Below are positions 13,874-24,787 of a stretch of 61,187 nt of DNA, piece by piece; within the stretch, counting starts at the first letter, position 1, and each line of letters starts with the position of its first letter. The position numbers were made by a program, and so were the translations under genes. The stretch is taken from contig NZ_AHJE01000063.1 in NCBI RefSeq assembly GCF_000243095.1, positions 1 to 61,187 of the forward strand. The letters run 5' to 3'. The notes under the pieces were generated by a model, which did no database searches, was not told where the DNA came from, and was given only the letters and a program-made list of their open reading frames with translations. The DNA is from Cupriavidus basilensis OR16. GTDB lineage: Bacteria; Pseudomonadota; Gammaproteobacteria; Burkholderiales; Burkholderiaceae.

Positions 13874-16042
13874 CTATTTCAGCGACACGCTATCGTTGAG
13901 CACGCGTGGCGTCAGGAACACCAACAGCTCGGTCCGGTTGTTGACCTTGGCGTTGTCCTTGAACAGGTTGCCGAGTATCGGGATATCGCCCAGCAAGGGC
14001 ACCTTGTTCACATTGGTGGATTCGGTCTGGCTGTAAATGCCGCCGATCACCACGGTACCGCCGTTCTCGACCAGCACCTGCGTCTGCACGTGCTTGGTGT
14101 CGATGGCGAAGCCCGAGGTGGTCTGGATCCCGACGCTGTCCTTGTTGACGTCGACGTCCAGCAGCACATTGCCTTCCGGCGTGATCTGCGGCGTGACTTC
14201 CAGCTTCAGGTTGGCCTTGCGGAACTGCACCGAAGTGGCGCCGCTAGACGTGGCGGCCTGGTAGGGCAGCTCCGTGCCCTGCTCGATCAGCGCCTTGATA
14301 TTGTTGGCGGTGACCACGCGCGGGCTGGAGATGATCTTGCCCCGCCCGTCCGCTTCCAGCGCGGACAGTTCGAGCGCCAGGAAACGGCCGGCAGCGTTGT
14401 TGAACAGGCTGACCGCGACCGAGCCCGGGTTGACGCCGTTGATCGCCGCCGCCGGCAGGCTGAGCGCCGGGCCATTGTCCCAGGTTGCGTTCTGTGTCAC
14501 CGGGCTTACCACATTGGTGTAGGTATTGCCGTAGCCGGCGCCGGCCGTCTTGGAGGCAAAGCCCAGCTTCACGCCCAGGTTGCGGCTGAAGGTATCGTTG
14601 GCCTCGACGATGCGCGCCTCGATGATGACCTGGCGCACCGGGATGTCGATCTTGCCTAGGAAGCCCTGCACCTCTTCCAGCTTGGTCGCGATATCGGACA
14701 CGAACAGCTGGTTGGTACGGGGATCGGCCGTCAGCGAACCGCGCTTGGACAGCATGCGGGTGCTGCCCGTCGTGCCGGCCAGGCCGCCCGCCGCGCCGAT
14801 CGGAGCGACACTGCCCAGCGCGCCCGCGCCGCCGGCGGTACCCGCCGCAGCCAGCCCGAGCAGCATGCGCCGCACGTCTTCGGCACGCTGGTAGTTAAGC
14901 TGGAACACCTGGCTGCGGATCGGCTCGAGGTCGGTGATCTGCTGCTGCGATTCGAGCTCGAGCTTTTCCTTGGTGGCCAGTTCCGCCTTGGGCGCCACCC
15001 ACAGGACATTGCCATTGCGGCGCGAGGCCAGGCCCTTGGCGTCGAGCACGATCTGCAGTGCCTGGTCCCAGGGCACATCCTTCAGGCGCAGCGTCAGGTT
15101 GCCCTGCACGCTTTCGCTGGTGATGATGTTCAGGTTGGTGAAATCGGCAAACACCTGCAGCAGCGAGCGGATGTCGATGTTCTGGAAGTTCAGCGAGAGC
15201 CGCTCACCACGGAAGCCTGCGCCGCTGATCAGCTTGGCCGGATCTTCCTTGACCGGGCGCACCTCCACCACGAACTGCGTGTCGGTCTGGTAGGAGCTGT
15301 ATTCCCAGTTGCCGCGCGGCTCGATGGTAAGGCGGGTGCTGCCGTTGTTGTCGCTCGCGCGCATGCCCTGCACCGGCGTGCCGAAGTCCGTCACGTCAAA
15401 GCGCCGGCGCATGCCGTCGGGCAGCGACGTATTGAGGAAATCGACCACCACGTTCTGGCCTTGCTGCGCGATATTGATGCCGGAGTCCCGTGAGGAAAGA
15501 TCCACCACGATGCGGCCCGCGCCATCCTGGCCGCGGCGGAAATCGATATTGCGCACGGTTGGCCGCGAAGCCGGCATCACAGGCGCCTGCGCCGGGCTTG
15601 GGGCGAACGTCGGCACTGCCGCACGGGCAGTCGGGGCGACGCTGTCGAGCAGCACCACGAACAGGTTGCCGCGCACCTCGGTGCGGTAGCTGGCCACGCG
15701 GGTCAGGTCGAGGATCACACGGGTGCGATCGCCGATCTGGACCACATTGGCGCTTTTGAGCAGCTTGCCGCCGAAGTCATATTGCGCCCGCCCGGCCGCG
15801 AAGCCGGTATCGAGAAAGTCGATGGCTAGCTTGGGTGGATTCTGCGTGGTGAAGTCGGCCGGCTTTTGCGCCGGCGGCCCCTGCATCTCGACCGTGAACA
15901 CAGTCTGCTCGCCCACTGTGGTGGCGTCGACACGCTTGATGGCGTTGCCCGGCGCCGGCTGCGCCAGCGCAGCCGGCGCGGCCAAGACCAGCGTCATCAT
16001 CGCGGCGCCCGCAAGCGCCCGGTACCAGCGACCCATGATCAT
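13874..16042 (-). CDS. pilQ: Type IV pilus secretin PilQ
   Basis: Outer-membrane secretin through which the type IV pilus passes; 722 aa. A signal peptide (LAGAAMMTLVLAAPAALAQ) is followed by two AMIN domains that bind peptidoglycan (about residues 35-115 and 165-265). Then come the STN/N0 domain (LNFQNIDIRSLLQVFADFTNLNI is split over this region), N1 with KIDIPVRQVIIEARIVEA, and the secretin channel with VPLLGDIPILGNLF near the end. ATG 16042 overlaps the pilP stop (ATGA), which fixes the start over an upstream in-frame ATG. Confidence 0.96.
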   Translation of the reverse strand: MIMGRWYRALAGAAMMTLVLAAPAALAQPAPGNAIKRVDATTVGEQTVFTVEMQGPPAQKPADFTTQNPPKLAIDFLDTGFAAGRAQYDFGGKLLKSANVVQIGDRTRVILDLTRVASYRTEVRGNLFVVLLDSVAPTARAAVPTFAPSPAQAPVMPASRPTVRNIDFRRGQDGAGRIVVDLSSRDSGINIAQQGQNVVVDFLNTSLPDGMRRRFDVTDFGTPVQGMRASDNNGSTRLTIEPRGNWEYSSYQTDTQFVVEVRPVKEDPAKLISGAGFRGERLSLNFQNIDIRSLLQVFADFTNLNIITSESVQGNLTLRLKDVPWDQALQIVLDAKGLASRRNGNVLWVAPKAELATKEKLELESQQQITDLEPIRSQVFQLNYQRAEDVRRMLLGLAAAGTAGGAGALGSVAPIGAAGGLAGTTGSTRMLSKRGSLTADPRTNQLFVSDIATKLEEVQGFLGKIDIPVRQVIIEARIVEANDTFSRNLGVKLGFASKTAGAGYGNTYTNVVSPVTQNATWDNGPALSLPAAAINGVNPGSVAVSLFNNAAGRFLALELSALEADGRGKIISSPRVVTANNIKALIEQGTELPYQAATSSGATSVQFRKANLKLEVTPQITPEGNVLLDVDVNKDSVGIQTTSGFAIDTKHVQTQVLVENGGTVVIGGIYSQTESTNVNKVPLLGDIPILGNLFKDNAKVNNRTELLVFLTPRVLNDSVSLK

Positions 16043-16572
16043 GCCGACCCCTCCAGCTTCAGACTGGTCATTTTCTCTTTCCACTCGGCTACCCCTTCCC
16101 GGACCAATTCGCGCAACACGATCTCCTGATCGTTGATGCGGACCACCCGGCCGTAATTCTGGCCGAGATACTGCCCCACCTTGACGTGGTGGATCTTGTT
16201 ATCTACCTGCACGACACCGTAGGTCTCGCCGCTCTTCTTCATGGCGCCCAGCATCTTGAAGTTCTCCAGCGGGAAATCCTCCAGCGGCTCGCGCCGGCGG
16301 CCGGATTCCGGCGACTCGGACAGGACCCGGTTCAGGTCGCCGATCTTGTTCTGCGCGAAGGGTTCGGGCGCGCTGCGGCCCGCGTAGTCGCGCGGAACAT
16401 AAGGCTTGGGCTCGGGCAGCGGCGCCGGCGGCGGCGCCTTGGCGGCCTGGGCTTGCGCCATCCACTGGCGCAGGCCGTCTTCCTCGCTGCTCCCGCAGGC
16501 CGCCAACAGCACGGCGCCGATCAACGCGCAAGCGCAGGCACGCAGGCGCGAAGCCTGGATCGCTGGCATCAT
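16039..16572 (-). CDS. pilP: Type IV pilus lipoprotein PilP
   Basis: Periplasmic lipoprotein, 177 aa, linking the PilN-PilO inner-membrane complex to the PilQ secretin. The signal peptide ends in the lipobox LLAACG, with Cys about residue 26. A proline-rich linker leads into the beta-sandwich with PLEDFPLENFKMLGAM and VGQYLGQNYGRVVRI, typical of PilP. It overlaps both neighbours by four bases (ATGA on each side). Confidence 0.94.
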   Translation of the reverse strand: MMPAIQASRLRACACALIGAVLLAACGSSEEDGLRQWMAQAQAAKAPPPAPLPEPKPYVPRDYAGRSAPEPFAQNKIGDLNRVLSESPESGRRREPLEDFPLENFKMLGAMKKSGETYGVVQVDNKIHHVKVGQYLGQNYGRVVRINDQEIVLRELVREGVAEWKEKMTSLKLEGSA

Positions 16573-17249
16573 TTTTTCGCTCCCGCGGCCGTCTTGGCCG
16601 CCGCGGCTTCCGCCTTGCGCTGCGCCGCCTGTTCGTCAGGGTCCAGCGCGCGGTAGGCCATGGCTGTGGCTTCCATCGTCAACCCGCCATCCTTGCCGGT
16701 GGTGAACTGCAGCCCCTGCATCGAGACAATGCGCGAGAGCGCAGCCACATCGGCGTTGAACTGGGCCACGTCGTGGTAGCGGCCAGTGACCTTCAGGTTG
16801 ACCGGGATCTCGGCAAAATAGGGCTTCATCACGGCGGGTTGCGGCTTGAACAACTCGAACTGCAGGCCGCGCGCCACGCCAGCGTGATTGACGTCGGCCA
16901 GCAGCGCGTCCATCTCGGTCTTGTTGGGCAACTGGCGCTCGACCAGCGCCACGCGCTGCTCCACTTCCGCCTTTTGCTTGCGCAGCGCATCCAGGTTGGC
17001 CACCTGCGCCACCTTGCTCATGTAGGACTGCTTCAGGGTGTCCTGCTCGGCGTGCCGGCGATCGAGATCCTCGAGCTTGCCGCCCCAGTAGAACTGCCAG
17101 CCAAGCAGCAGCACCAGCACCGCAGCCAGCACCGCGAACAGCACGCGCGGGGCGGTCGGCCAGGTTTCCGGCTCATTGAGGTTCAGGCCACGGAACTGCG
17201 CGGTGAGATCGTTCAGCGTGGCCAGCGAGATTTCGCTATTGAGTGCCAT
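16569..17249 (-). CDS. pilO: Type IV pilus assembly protein PilO
   Basis: Bitopic inner-membrane protein, 226 aa, that pairs with PilN and aligns the pilus machine. A short cytoplasmic N-terminus is followed by one membrane helix (VLFAVLAAVLVLLLGWQFYW, about residues 33-52). Next is a coiled coil (about 60-110), then a ferredoxin-like periplasmic domain. The Ala/Lys-rich C-terminal tail is longer than usual. It starts two bases after the pilN stop. Confidence 0.93.
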   Translation of the reverse strand: MALNSEISLATLNDLTAQFRGLNLNEPETWPTAPRVLFAVLAAVLVLLLGWQFYWGGKLEDLDRRHAEQDTLKQSYMSKVAQVANLDALRKQKAEVEQRVALVERQLPNKTEMDALLADVNHAGVARGLQFELFKPQPAVMKPYFAEIPVNLKVTGRYHDVAQFNADVAALSRIVSMQGLQFTTGKDGGLTMEATAMAYRALDPDEQAAQRKAEAAAAKTAAGAKK

Positions 17250-17251
17250 GG

Positions 17252-17896
17252 TCAGCCCTTTCCGCCTGCTGGCGCACTCGCGCCGGCGGGGCCGGCCTTG
17301 CCCTTCTTGCCGTCCTCCGGCGCTTCAGGCGCACGGTAGGCGAAGCGCATGGAGAAATCGAACAGGCGCCGCTGCTCGCGCAGGTTATTGGTCATCATCA
17401 CGGCCTTGGATTCGCCCAGTTCGGCCTTGTCCAGCCACTGCACCTGGCTGAGGTTGCGCAGCAACTCCGATACGCGCTCGTTCGACTGCGCGATGCCGGT
17501 CACGATAAAGGCGTCGCCGGTCTGCTTGAGGGTGGTCAGGTACACGCCTTCGGGCACCTGGCGCACCAGTTCCTCCAGCAGTTGCACGGGGCGATTGCGC
17601 TCGTTCTGCAGGCCCTCGATGGCCTTCTGCCGCTGCAGCAGCCCTTCGATATCCTTGCGCAGCGTATTGACCTCGCGGATCTGCCCGTCCATGCGGTTGT
17701 TCTCTGCCAGGAGCACCTGGTTCAGGCTGGCCACGGCATCGACGCGGTGATCGATGTACATGCCGCCCAGCAGCACGACCAGCGCGCCGGCGCCGGCCGC
17801 GCCGCCCAGCAGGGTATAGACCTTCTTGCGCCGCGAGGCCCTGCGGGCTTCGTGGTAAGGCAGCAGATTAACTGTCGGGATCGAGTTGTTGGACAT
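17252..17896 (-). CDS. pilN: Type IV pilus assembly protein PilN
   Basis: Inner-membrane partner of PilO, 214 aa. The N-terminal NLLPYHEARR is the conserved motif that docks into cytoplasmic PilM. One membrane helix follows (about residues 25-47), then a coiled coil and a periplasmic domain. The C-terminus ends in an Ala/Gly/Lys-rich tail. It lies 18 bases after pilM within the operon. Confidence 0.94.
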   Translation of the reverse strand: MSNNSIPTVNLLPYHEARRASRRKKVYTLLGGAAGAGALVVLLGGMYIDHRVDAVASLNQVLLAENNRMDGQIREVNTLRKDIEGLLQRQKAIEGLQNERNRPVQLLEELVRQVPEGVYLTTLKQTGDAFIVTGIAQSNERVSELLRNLSQVQWLDKAELGESKAVMMTNNLREQRRLFDFSMRFAYRAPEAPEDGKKGKAGPAGASAPAGGKG

Positions 17897-17914
17897 GCGG
17901 CTTCCCTCGCTGGC

Positions 17915-19003
17915 TTACTGCAGGCCGCGCAGCGCAAGCCCGGCGCTCACGATGTAGGCCGGCAGGTCGCGCTGCAGATAGCGCTCGTTGACCTTGACGG
18001 CTGTCATCATGTTGGCGAAGGGGTTGGCCAGCGTGGTGGTGATCTCGGTTTGCTGCTCGATCGCGGCTTGCACGCCGACCAGCGACGCATGGCCGCCGGA
18101 GAGCAGGATCTCGTCGACCCGGCCGATGCTCGATGCAGACAGGAAATTGCGCACGGCGCCTTGCACCTCCACCGCGAGCGCCTCCAGGGAGGGCTTGAGC
18201 AACTGGGTGCGCCAGGCTTCGGGCAGCGTATTCTTGCGCTTCTTGATCTCGGCCTTGAGCGCGTCCAGCGTGAACATGCGCGCCGCGCTCTGGGTGAGCT
18301 GGTCGCCGTAGCTGTTGAGCGGCTGCTCGTAGAGCTCTTTCCAGCCTTGGTAGAAGATCGCCTTGGAGCGGCTGCCGCCAAGGTGGATCACGGCCACCAC
18401 GGGCAGCTCCTTGGCGTCGGTGGCGCTGATGTCGGCGGACACGCCAAGCATCTGCACCACGGAGCGTTGCACCGCGTATTCCTCGACGTCCATCACGTGC
18501 GGCTTGAGCCCGGCCATTTCGGCGGCGGTCACGCGCTCCTGCACGCGGTCGCTGTTGGCCGCGGTGACGCGCACGCCGATGCCACCCTCGGTTTCGCTAG
18601 GGCCGATCACGGCAAAATCGAAATTGACGGCCTGCGATGGCGGATAGAGGCGATGCGCCTCGGATTCCACCTGGACGTAAAGCTCGTCCTCGGACAAGTT
18701 GTCCGGCAGGCTGACGGTCTGCGATTCGGTCAGCATCGAAGGCACGCCGAGCACCACCTCCTTGGTGCGGATGCCGGCTTTGCCGAGGGCACGCTTGAGA
18801 GCGATGCCAACGGCTTCGATATTGACCAGGTTGCCATCGGCAACGGCATTGCGGTCCAGCAGTTCGCTGGCACATTTTTCCAGCCGATAGTCGTTCTTGC
18901 CACTGCCCACGGACAGCTCGACTACCTTAACGCTGGACGACCCGATGTCAACGCCGACCGTGGTACGGCGCAACAACCCCGACAAGATTCCTCGCCGCAA
19001 GGT
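17915..19003 (-). CDS. pilM: Type IV pilus assembly ATPase-like PilM
   Basis: Cytoplasmic actin-like (FtsA-fold) protein that binds PilN and begins the PilM-N-O-P-Q alignment complex. The phosphate-1 motif TTVGVDIGSSSVKVVELS is near the N-terminus, and LLSGGHASLVGVQAAIEQQ forms the adenosine region. The start is uncertain. The frame stays open to 19174, but the first 55 codons are AT-rich and look like promoter DNA. The TTG at 19003 follows AGGGGG at a good distance, while another TTG at 18985 is also close to the conserved domain. The gene is divergent from ponA. Confidence 0.9.
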   Translation of the reverse strand, partial: TLRRGILSGLLRRTTVGVDIGSSSVKVVELSVGSGKNDYRLEKCASELLDRNAVADGNLVNIEAVGIALKRALGKAGIRTKEVVLGVPSMLTESQTVSLPDNLSEDELYVQVESEAHRLYPPSQAVNFDFAVIGPSETEGGIGVRVTAANSDRVQERVTAAEMAGLKPHVMDVEEYAVQRSVVQMLGVSADISATDAKELPVVAVIHLGGSRSKAIFYQGWKELYEQPLNSYGDQLTQSAARMFTLDALKAEIKKRKNTLPEAWRTQLLKPSLEALAVEVQGAVRNFLSASSIGRVDEILLSGGHASLVGVQAAIEQQTEITTTLANPFANMMTAVKVNERYLQRDLPAYIVSAGLALRGLQ

Positions 19004-19359
19004 GACCCCCTGACCGTTGAACTCGCCTTGGCTTGGTTGCTCTAATTTGGCGAGTCTGTATTGTTTCTTGGATGAAACGTTTTGCTCTTTTAGTTGGTGG
19101 ATTCTCACCAAAAAACGGGGCGCTGGCAATGTGCCGGTTTGACCACGATTGCTTTTCATCACCACCCCCCGCAAAGCGTTGCCAAAATCCGACGGTGCCC
19201 CTCGCCCTCCCTGCTCCGCCCATCTTTTCGTTTCATGCAGATCTCAATCCCATTACATCTTGTAACAGCACGATAGCGGCGTGCGCGCCACAGCGCGCCG
19301 GGAGCGGCGTATCCCGGGGAGATATAATCCCCGGCACCTCTAATCTAGGTATTTCCCTT
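19004..19359. promoter_or_regulatory. Divergent pilM / ponA promoter region
   Basis: A 356-bp region between two divergent genes with no convincing gene of its own. A perfect TATAAT at 19323-19328 lies 32 bases before the ponA ATG and is probably its -10 box, although the -35 is poor. The pilM side is AT-rich (19030-19160). I could not assign its promoter with confidence and saw no sigma54 signature. Confidence 0.5.
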
Positions 19360-21526
19360 ATGGCCACAGCACAACAGAAGCCCGTCCCTACCTGCCCGAC
19401 GTCCGATCTGGATGCGGCTAACCGTTGGGCCGTGGGCCTGCTGGTGGCCGGGATCCCGTGGCGGTGGCGCTGCTGGTGGGATACGCGCTGCTGGTGGCCG
19501 CGCCCAACCTGCCATCGCTCGACACCATCACGGACTACCGCCCGAACAGGGCGCCTCCACCATCACCATGCAGGTGGCGCGCAATTTCTTCCTCTCCAGC
19601 GAGAAGACATACACCCGCAAGCTGTACGAAATGCTGCTGGCGTACAAGATCGAGGCCAACCTGTCCAAGGACCAGATCCTCGAGCTGTACATGAACCAGA
19701 TCTACCTGGGGCAGCGCGCCTATGGCTTTGCCAGCGCGGCCCGGGTGTATTTCGGCAAGTCGATCAAGGACGTGACGCCGGCCGAGGCCGCCATGCTGGC
19801 CGGCCTGCCCAAGGCGCCGTCGGCCTATAACCCGGTGGTCAACCCCAAGCGCGCCAAGGTGCGCCAGGAGTACATCCTGCAGCGCATGCGCGACCTGCGC
19901 TACCTCACGCCCGAGCAGTACGACCAGGCTATCCACGAAGAACTGAAGGTGCGCGGCGAAGGCAATGAGTTCTCCACCCACGCCGAGTACGTGGCCGAGA
20001 TCGTGCGCCAGTTGATGTATGCCCAGTACCGCGAGGAAACCTACACCCGCGGCCTGACCGTCTACACCACGCTTAACAAGCCCGACCAGGACGCCGCCTA
20101 TGAAGCGGTGCGCTCGGGCATCATGAATTACGAGCGCCGCCACGGCTACCGTGGCCCCGAGGCCTTTATCGACCTGCCCGCTGGCGCGGACGAGCGCGAG
20201 CAGGCCATCGATGATGCGCTGCTGGAGCATCCGGGCAGCGACGACCTGCGCTCGGCCGTGGTCACCAGCGTGTCGGCCAAGCAGGTCACCGCCACGCTGC
20301 TGTCCGGCGAAGTCGCCACCATCGAAGGCCAGGCGCTGCGTTTTATCGCACCGTCGCTGGCGGCCAATGCGCAGCCCAAGGCCAAGATCCGGCCGGGCGC
20401 GATCATCCGCGTGACGCTGGACGAAAAAGGCGCATGGACGGTCACGCAGTTGCCGGAAGTGTCCGCCGCCTTTATCTCGCTCAACCCGGAAGACGGCGAG
20501 ATCCGCTCGATGGTCGGTGGCTTCGATTTCAACCGCAACAAGTTCAACCACGTGACGCAGGCCTGGCGCCAGCCCGGCTCCAGCTTCAAGCCGTTCATCT
20601 ACTCCGCGGCGCTGGAAAAGGGCTTCTCCCCCGCCACGGTGATCAACGACGCGCCGATCTCGATCAGCGATAACGGCGGCCAGGTCTGGGAGCCGAAGAA
20701 CTACGACGGCAAGTTCGAAGGCCCGATGACCATGCGCCGCGCGCTGGCCAAGTCCAAGAACCTGGTGTCGGTGCGCATCCTGCGCGCCATCGGCACGCAA
20801 TACGCTCAGGACTACATCACGCGCTTCGGCTTCGACGCCGACAAGCACCCGGCCTACCTGCCCATGGCGCTAGGCGCGGGCAGCGTCACCCCGCTGCAGA
20901 TGGCGGGCGCCTACTCGGTGTTTGCCAATGGCGGCTACCGCGTCAATCCCTACCTGATCCAGAAGGTGGTCGATGCCCGCGGCAAGGTGATTTCCGAGAC
21001 CAAGCCCCAGCGCGCCAGCGAGGATGCCGTGCGCGTACTCGACGCCCGCACCGCCTTCATCGCCGACAGCATGCTGCGCGAGGTCGTGCGCAGCGGCACG
21101 GCCAACAGCGCCAAGCAGCGCCTGGGCCGCAACGACCTGGCCGGCAAGACCGGCACCACCAACGACGCCGTCGACGCCTGGTTCGCCGGCTACACACCCA
21201 AGCTGGTGGCCATTGCCTGGATGGGCTACGACCAGCCCAAGAGCCTGGGCGTGCGCGAGACTGGCGGCGGCCTGGCCCTGCCGATCTGGGTGGGCTACAT
21301 GGGCAAGATGCTCAAGGGCGTGCCGGAAATCCCCGAGCGCCAGGCGCCGGAAGGTGTGGTGATGGTGGGCGGCGACTGGGCCTTCGAGGAAAACGCGGGC
21401 GGCGCCGGCGTGGCGTCGGTTGGCCTGGGCGATCCGTGGCCGGGCAAGCCGGACGAAAGCACGCAATCGCCCGCCGATGTCGAGGCGGAGAAGAAGCGCA
21501 TCCTGGAGATGTTCGGCGGCGGCTGA
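19360..21526 (+). pseudogene. ponA: Penicillin-binding protein 1A, frameshifted with internal deletion
   Basis: Bifunctional peptidoglycan glycosyltransferase/transpeptidase (class A PBP, also mrcA). The ATG at 19360 opens a frame that runs to about 19450. A frameshift follows, and the membrane helix continues in another frame through ALLVAAPNLPSLDTITDYRP. At about 19543 the sequence jumps to EQGASTITMQVARNFFLSSE in a third frame. The expected 70-odd residues between, including the catalytic Glu region EDARFYEHGG, are absent. Everything after is intact: transpeptidase SSFK (in QPGSSFKPF), SKN and KTGTT (in LAGKTGTTND). Two lesions 100 bases apart in a housekeeping gene suggest misassembly. 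Confidence 0.88.
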
Positions 21527-21555
21527 GGCCCCGCCGGGGCAGCTTCCCGCCAATG

Positions 21556-21583
21556 AAAAAGCCGGCCATGGAGCCGGCTTTTT
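21556..21583. terminator. Bidirectional terminator between ponA and cyaY
   Basis: AAAAAGCCGGC and GCCGGCTTTTT surround a 6-nt loop, so either strand shows a GC stem followed by T residues. It lies between the convergent ponA and cyaY stops and can serve both. Confidence 0.85.
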
Positions 21584-21602
21584 CGTGCCTGGGCGAGAGC
21601 GC

Positions 21603-21937
21603 TCAGGCCAGCTTCAGCGTCACCCCTGCCTGCTGGCTCACGTAGCCGGACAGCGCCGCGTACAGCTCGCCCCCGCGCGCGTATCGACCCAGCGCTGCCC
21701 ATCATGGCGAAAATGGAAGCCGCCCGAGCGCGCCGCCACCCACAGCTCCTGCATGGGTGCCTGGCTGTTGACGATAATCTTGGAGCCGTCTTCGAATTCG
21801 AGCTCCATGAGATTGCCGGCACGGTTGATTTCGATGTCGGCGTCTGCCGCGTCGGCGGCGGCTTCCACCGCGCTTTCCAGCCGGTCCAGCTCTTGCTGGG
21901 CCAGCGCCAGGAACTCACTTTCACTCATGGGGGGCAT
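21603..21937 (-). pseudogene. cyaY: CyaY frataxin homologue, one-base frameshift near the C-terminus
   Basis: Frataxin-like iron-binding protein acting in Fe-S cluster assembly. ATG 21937 follows GGAG at six bases. The acidic first helix (EFLALAQQELDRLESAVEA), IEINRAGNLMELEFEDGSK and PMQELWVAARSGGFHFR are all present. At about 21680 the frame slips within a G-rich run. The expected ending (ELYAALSGYVSQQAGVTLKLA) is in the neighbouring frame with its stop at 21603. As written the frame ends at 21638 with an unrelated tail. The net length is 2 mod 3, consistent with one missing base in a homopolymer. Confidence 0.88.
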
Positions 21938-22000
21938 GCTAAACTCCAAGACCGCCGGCCAGCACCGCTGTTACCGGCAGCGTATTGAAAAGTACTTCGT

Positions 22001-22030
22001 ATTTCCGTTGGTCCCATTTCCGTTGGTCCC
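22001..22030. repeat. Perfect tandem 15-bp repeat upstream of lptM
   Basis: ATTTCCGTTGGTCCC occurs twice head to tail in the cyaY-lptM divergent region. It is followed by shorter GGGACAATC-like echoes up to about 22095. It may be slippage or a regulatory iteron; nothing else points to either. Confidence 0.6.
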
Positions 22031-22121
22031 GCCGCGCTCCGCCTGGATGACATTGCGGGACATGCCGGGACAATCTGGAACAATCGGGGACGACTCTGGA
22101 TGACTCTTTAAGGACGACCCG

Positions 22122-22358
22122 ATGTTGCGTCGTGTTGCGATTGTATCGGCGTTTGCCGCCAGCCTTGCGATGCCCCTTCTGTCGGGATGCGGCATCCGCG
22201 GCCCGCTGACGATGCCCAAGCAGCCTCCCGCACCGGCCCAGCCCGGCGTACCGGACCCTGGCCTGGGCAACCCGGCCGTGCCGAATCCGGCGGCCCCCAA
22301 GGGCTCCGCCGCCACAGCCCCGGAAGCCGTGCCGGCCGCCACTCCCACCGCCAAATAA
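22122..22358 (+). CDS. lptM: LptM-type small lipoprotein
   Basis: A 78-aa lipoprotein (formerly YifL) that assists disulfide maturation of the LptD LPS translocon. The signal peptide (VAIVSAFAASLAMPLLSGC) ends in a lipobox with Cys about residue 23. The mature part starts GIRGPLTMPKQPP, typical of the family, then becomes Pro/Ala-rich. AAGGA precedes the ATG. Its position two bases before lysA is the common arrangement. Confidence 0.85.
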   Translation: MLRRVAIVSAFAASLAMPLLSGCGIRGPLTMPKQPPAPAQPGVPDPGLGNPAVPNPAAPKGSAATAPEAVPAATPTAK

Positions 22359-22360
22359 CC

Positions 22361-23591
<1,231 letters not shown>

Positions 23592-23623
23592 GCACCCGCC
23601 CGCCCCCGCCTGCTCGCCCCCTC

Positions 23624-24787
23624 GTGGCCGCCAGTGTCCTGATCCTGGGCGGGCGCGCGCCCGTGGCGCTCGACCACGCGCGCCGCTTTGCCCACCAGGG
23701 CTGGCGCGCGGTGGTGGCGGACAGCATCCCCTGCCATACGGCGGGCGCATCGCGCGCCGTATGCGCCACCGTGCGGCTCGCGCCGCCACGTACCGAGCCG
23801 GCGCGCTTTGTCGAGGACCTGTGCCAGGCGGTGCGGCAGCATCGCATCGACCTGGTGGTACCAACCTGCGAAGAGGTCTTCTTTCTCTCCCGCTACCGCG
23901 CCAAGTTGCCGGCCACGCTCACCGTGGCCGTCGACGACTTCGACAAGCTGCGCGGCCTGCACAGCAAGTGGCAGTTCCTGGCGCTGGCGCGTGAGTGCGG
24001 ATTTCGTGTGGCCGACAGCGCACTGGTGGACAGCCTGGATCAGGCGCGCGCCTGGGCCGGCGCCAAGCCGCTGGTGCTCAAACCCGAGTATTCCCGCTTT
24101 GGCGCGCACCTGCGGCTGTATCCGCAAGGCGTACCCACCGCTGCGCCCGCGCTCCCCGCGCAAGGCCGCTGGGTGGCGCAGCACTTTGTGACCGGGCCGG
24201 AAATCTGCTCCTACAGCATCGCGCATCAAGGCCGGCTGCTCGCGCACGCGGCCTACCGCCCCGCCCACCGGCTCAGCCAAAGCGCGAGCTTCTACTTTGC
24301 GCACCATGAATCCGCCGCCATCCGGCGCTGCGTCGAAACGCTGGTGGCCAGGATCGGCTTCACGGGGCAGATCGCCTTCGACTGGATCGAGGCCGATCCC
24401 GCCCACCCTACCGTGCTCGAATGCAACCCGCGCGCTACCAGCGGCCTGCACTTGTTCGGCCTGGAGGATGCCGTGCCGGCGGCGCTGGCCGGGGACGCGG
24501 CCATGCGCGATTGCATCACGCCGTCGGAGCAGCGCCCGCGCATGATCACCGCGGTCATGGCGAGCGCCGGGCTCTACGGGATGGCAAGGCGCGGCAGGCT
24601 GGGGGAATGGCATCGCGCCTTTACCGGCGCCGACGACGTGATCGCCCGGCCTGGCGACCGTGCGCCGCTGTTGGGCGCCCTGCGCGATCTGGCCGCCTAT
24701 GGGCGGCTGGCCCTCAGCCGGCGCTGCAGCCTGCGGGCCGCCACCACCCGGGATATCGAATGGGATGGCGAGGAGCTCTCGCCTTGA
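23624..24787 (+). CDS. ATP-grasp domain protein of unknown substrate
   Basis: A 387-aa predicted carboxylate-amine or carboxylate-thiol ligase. GTG start 23624. The N-terminal Rossmann-like pre-ATP-grasp domain begins VLILGGRAPVALDHARRF. The ATP-grasp fold is seen from about residue 110, with KPLVLKPEYSRFGAHL (ATP lysine) and IAFDWIEADPAHPTVLECNPRATSG, which carries the metal-binding Glu and Asn. It is the first gene of an apparent three-gene operon and its stop overlaps the next start (TTGA). The neighbours suggest joining an acid to an amine that is then acylated and oxidised, but no substrate can be named. Confidence 0.8.
   Translation: MAASVLILGGRAPVALDHARRFAHQGWRAVVADSIPCHTAGASRAVCATVRLAPPRTEPARFVEDLCQAVRQHRIDLVVPTCEEVFFLSRYRAKLPATLTVAVDDFDKLRGLHSKWQFLALARECGFRVADSALVDSLDQARAWAGAKPLVLKPEYSRFGAHLRLYPQGVPTAAPALPAQGRWVAQHFVTGPEICSYSIAHQGRLLAHAAYRPAHRLSQSASFYFAHHESAAIRRCVETLVARIGFTGQIAFDWIEADPAHPTVLECNPRATSGLHLFGLEDAVPAALAGDAAMRDCITPSEQRPRMITAVMASAGLYGMARRGRLGEWHRAFTGADDVIARPGDRAPLLGALRDLAAYGRLALSRRCSLRAATTRDIEWDGEELSP

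Noticed and set aside
19004..19174. N-terminal extension of PilM
   Set aside because: The added codons are AT-rich, have no homology and include the likely promoter; PilM homology starts near TTVGVDIGSSS.
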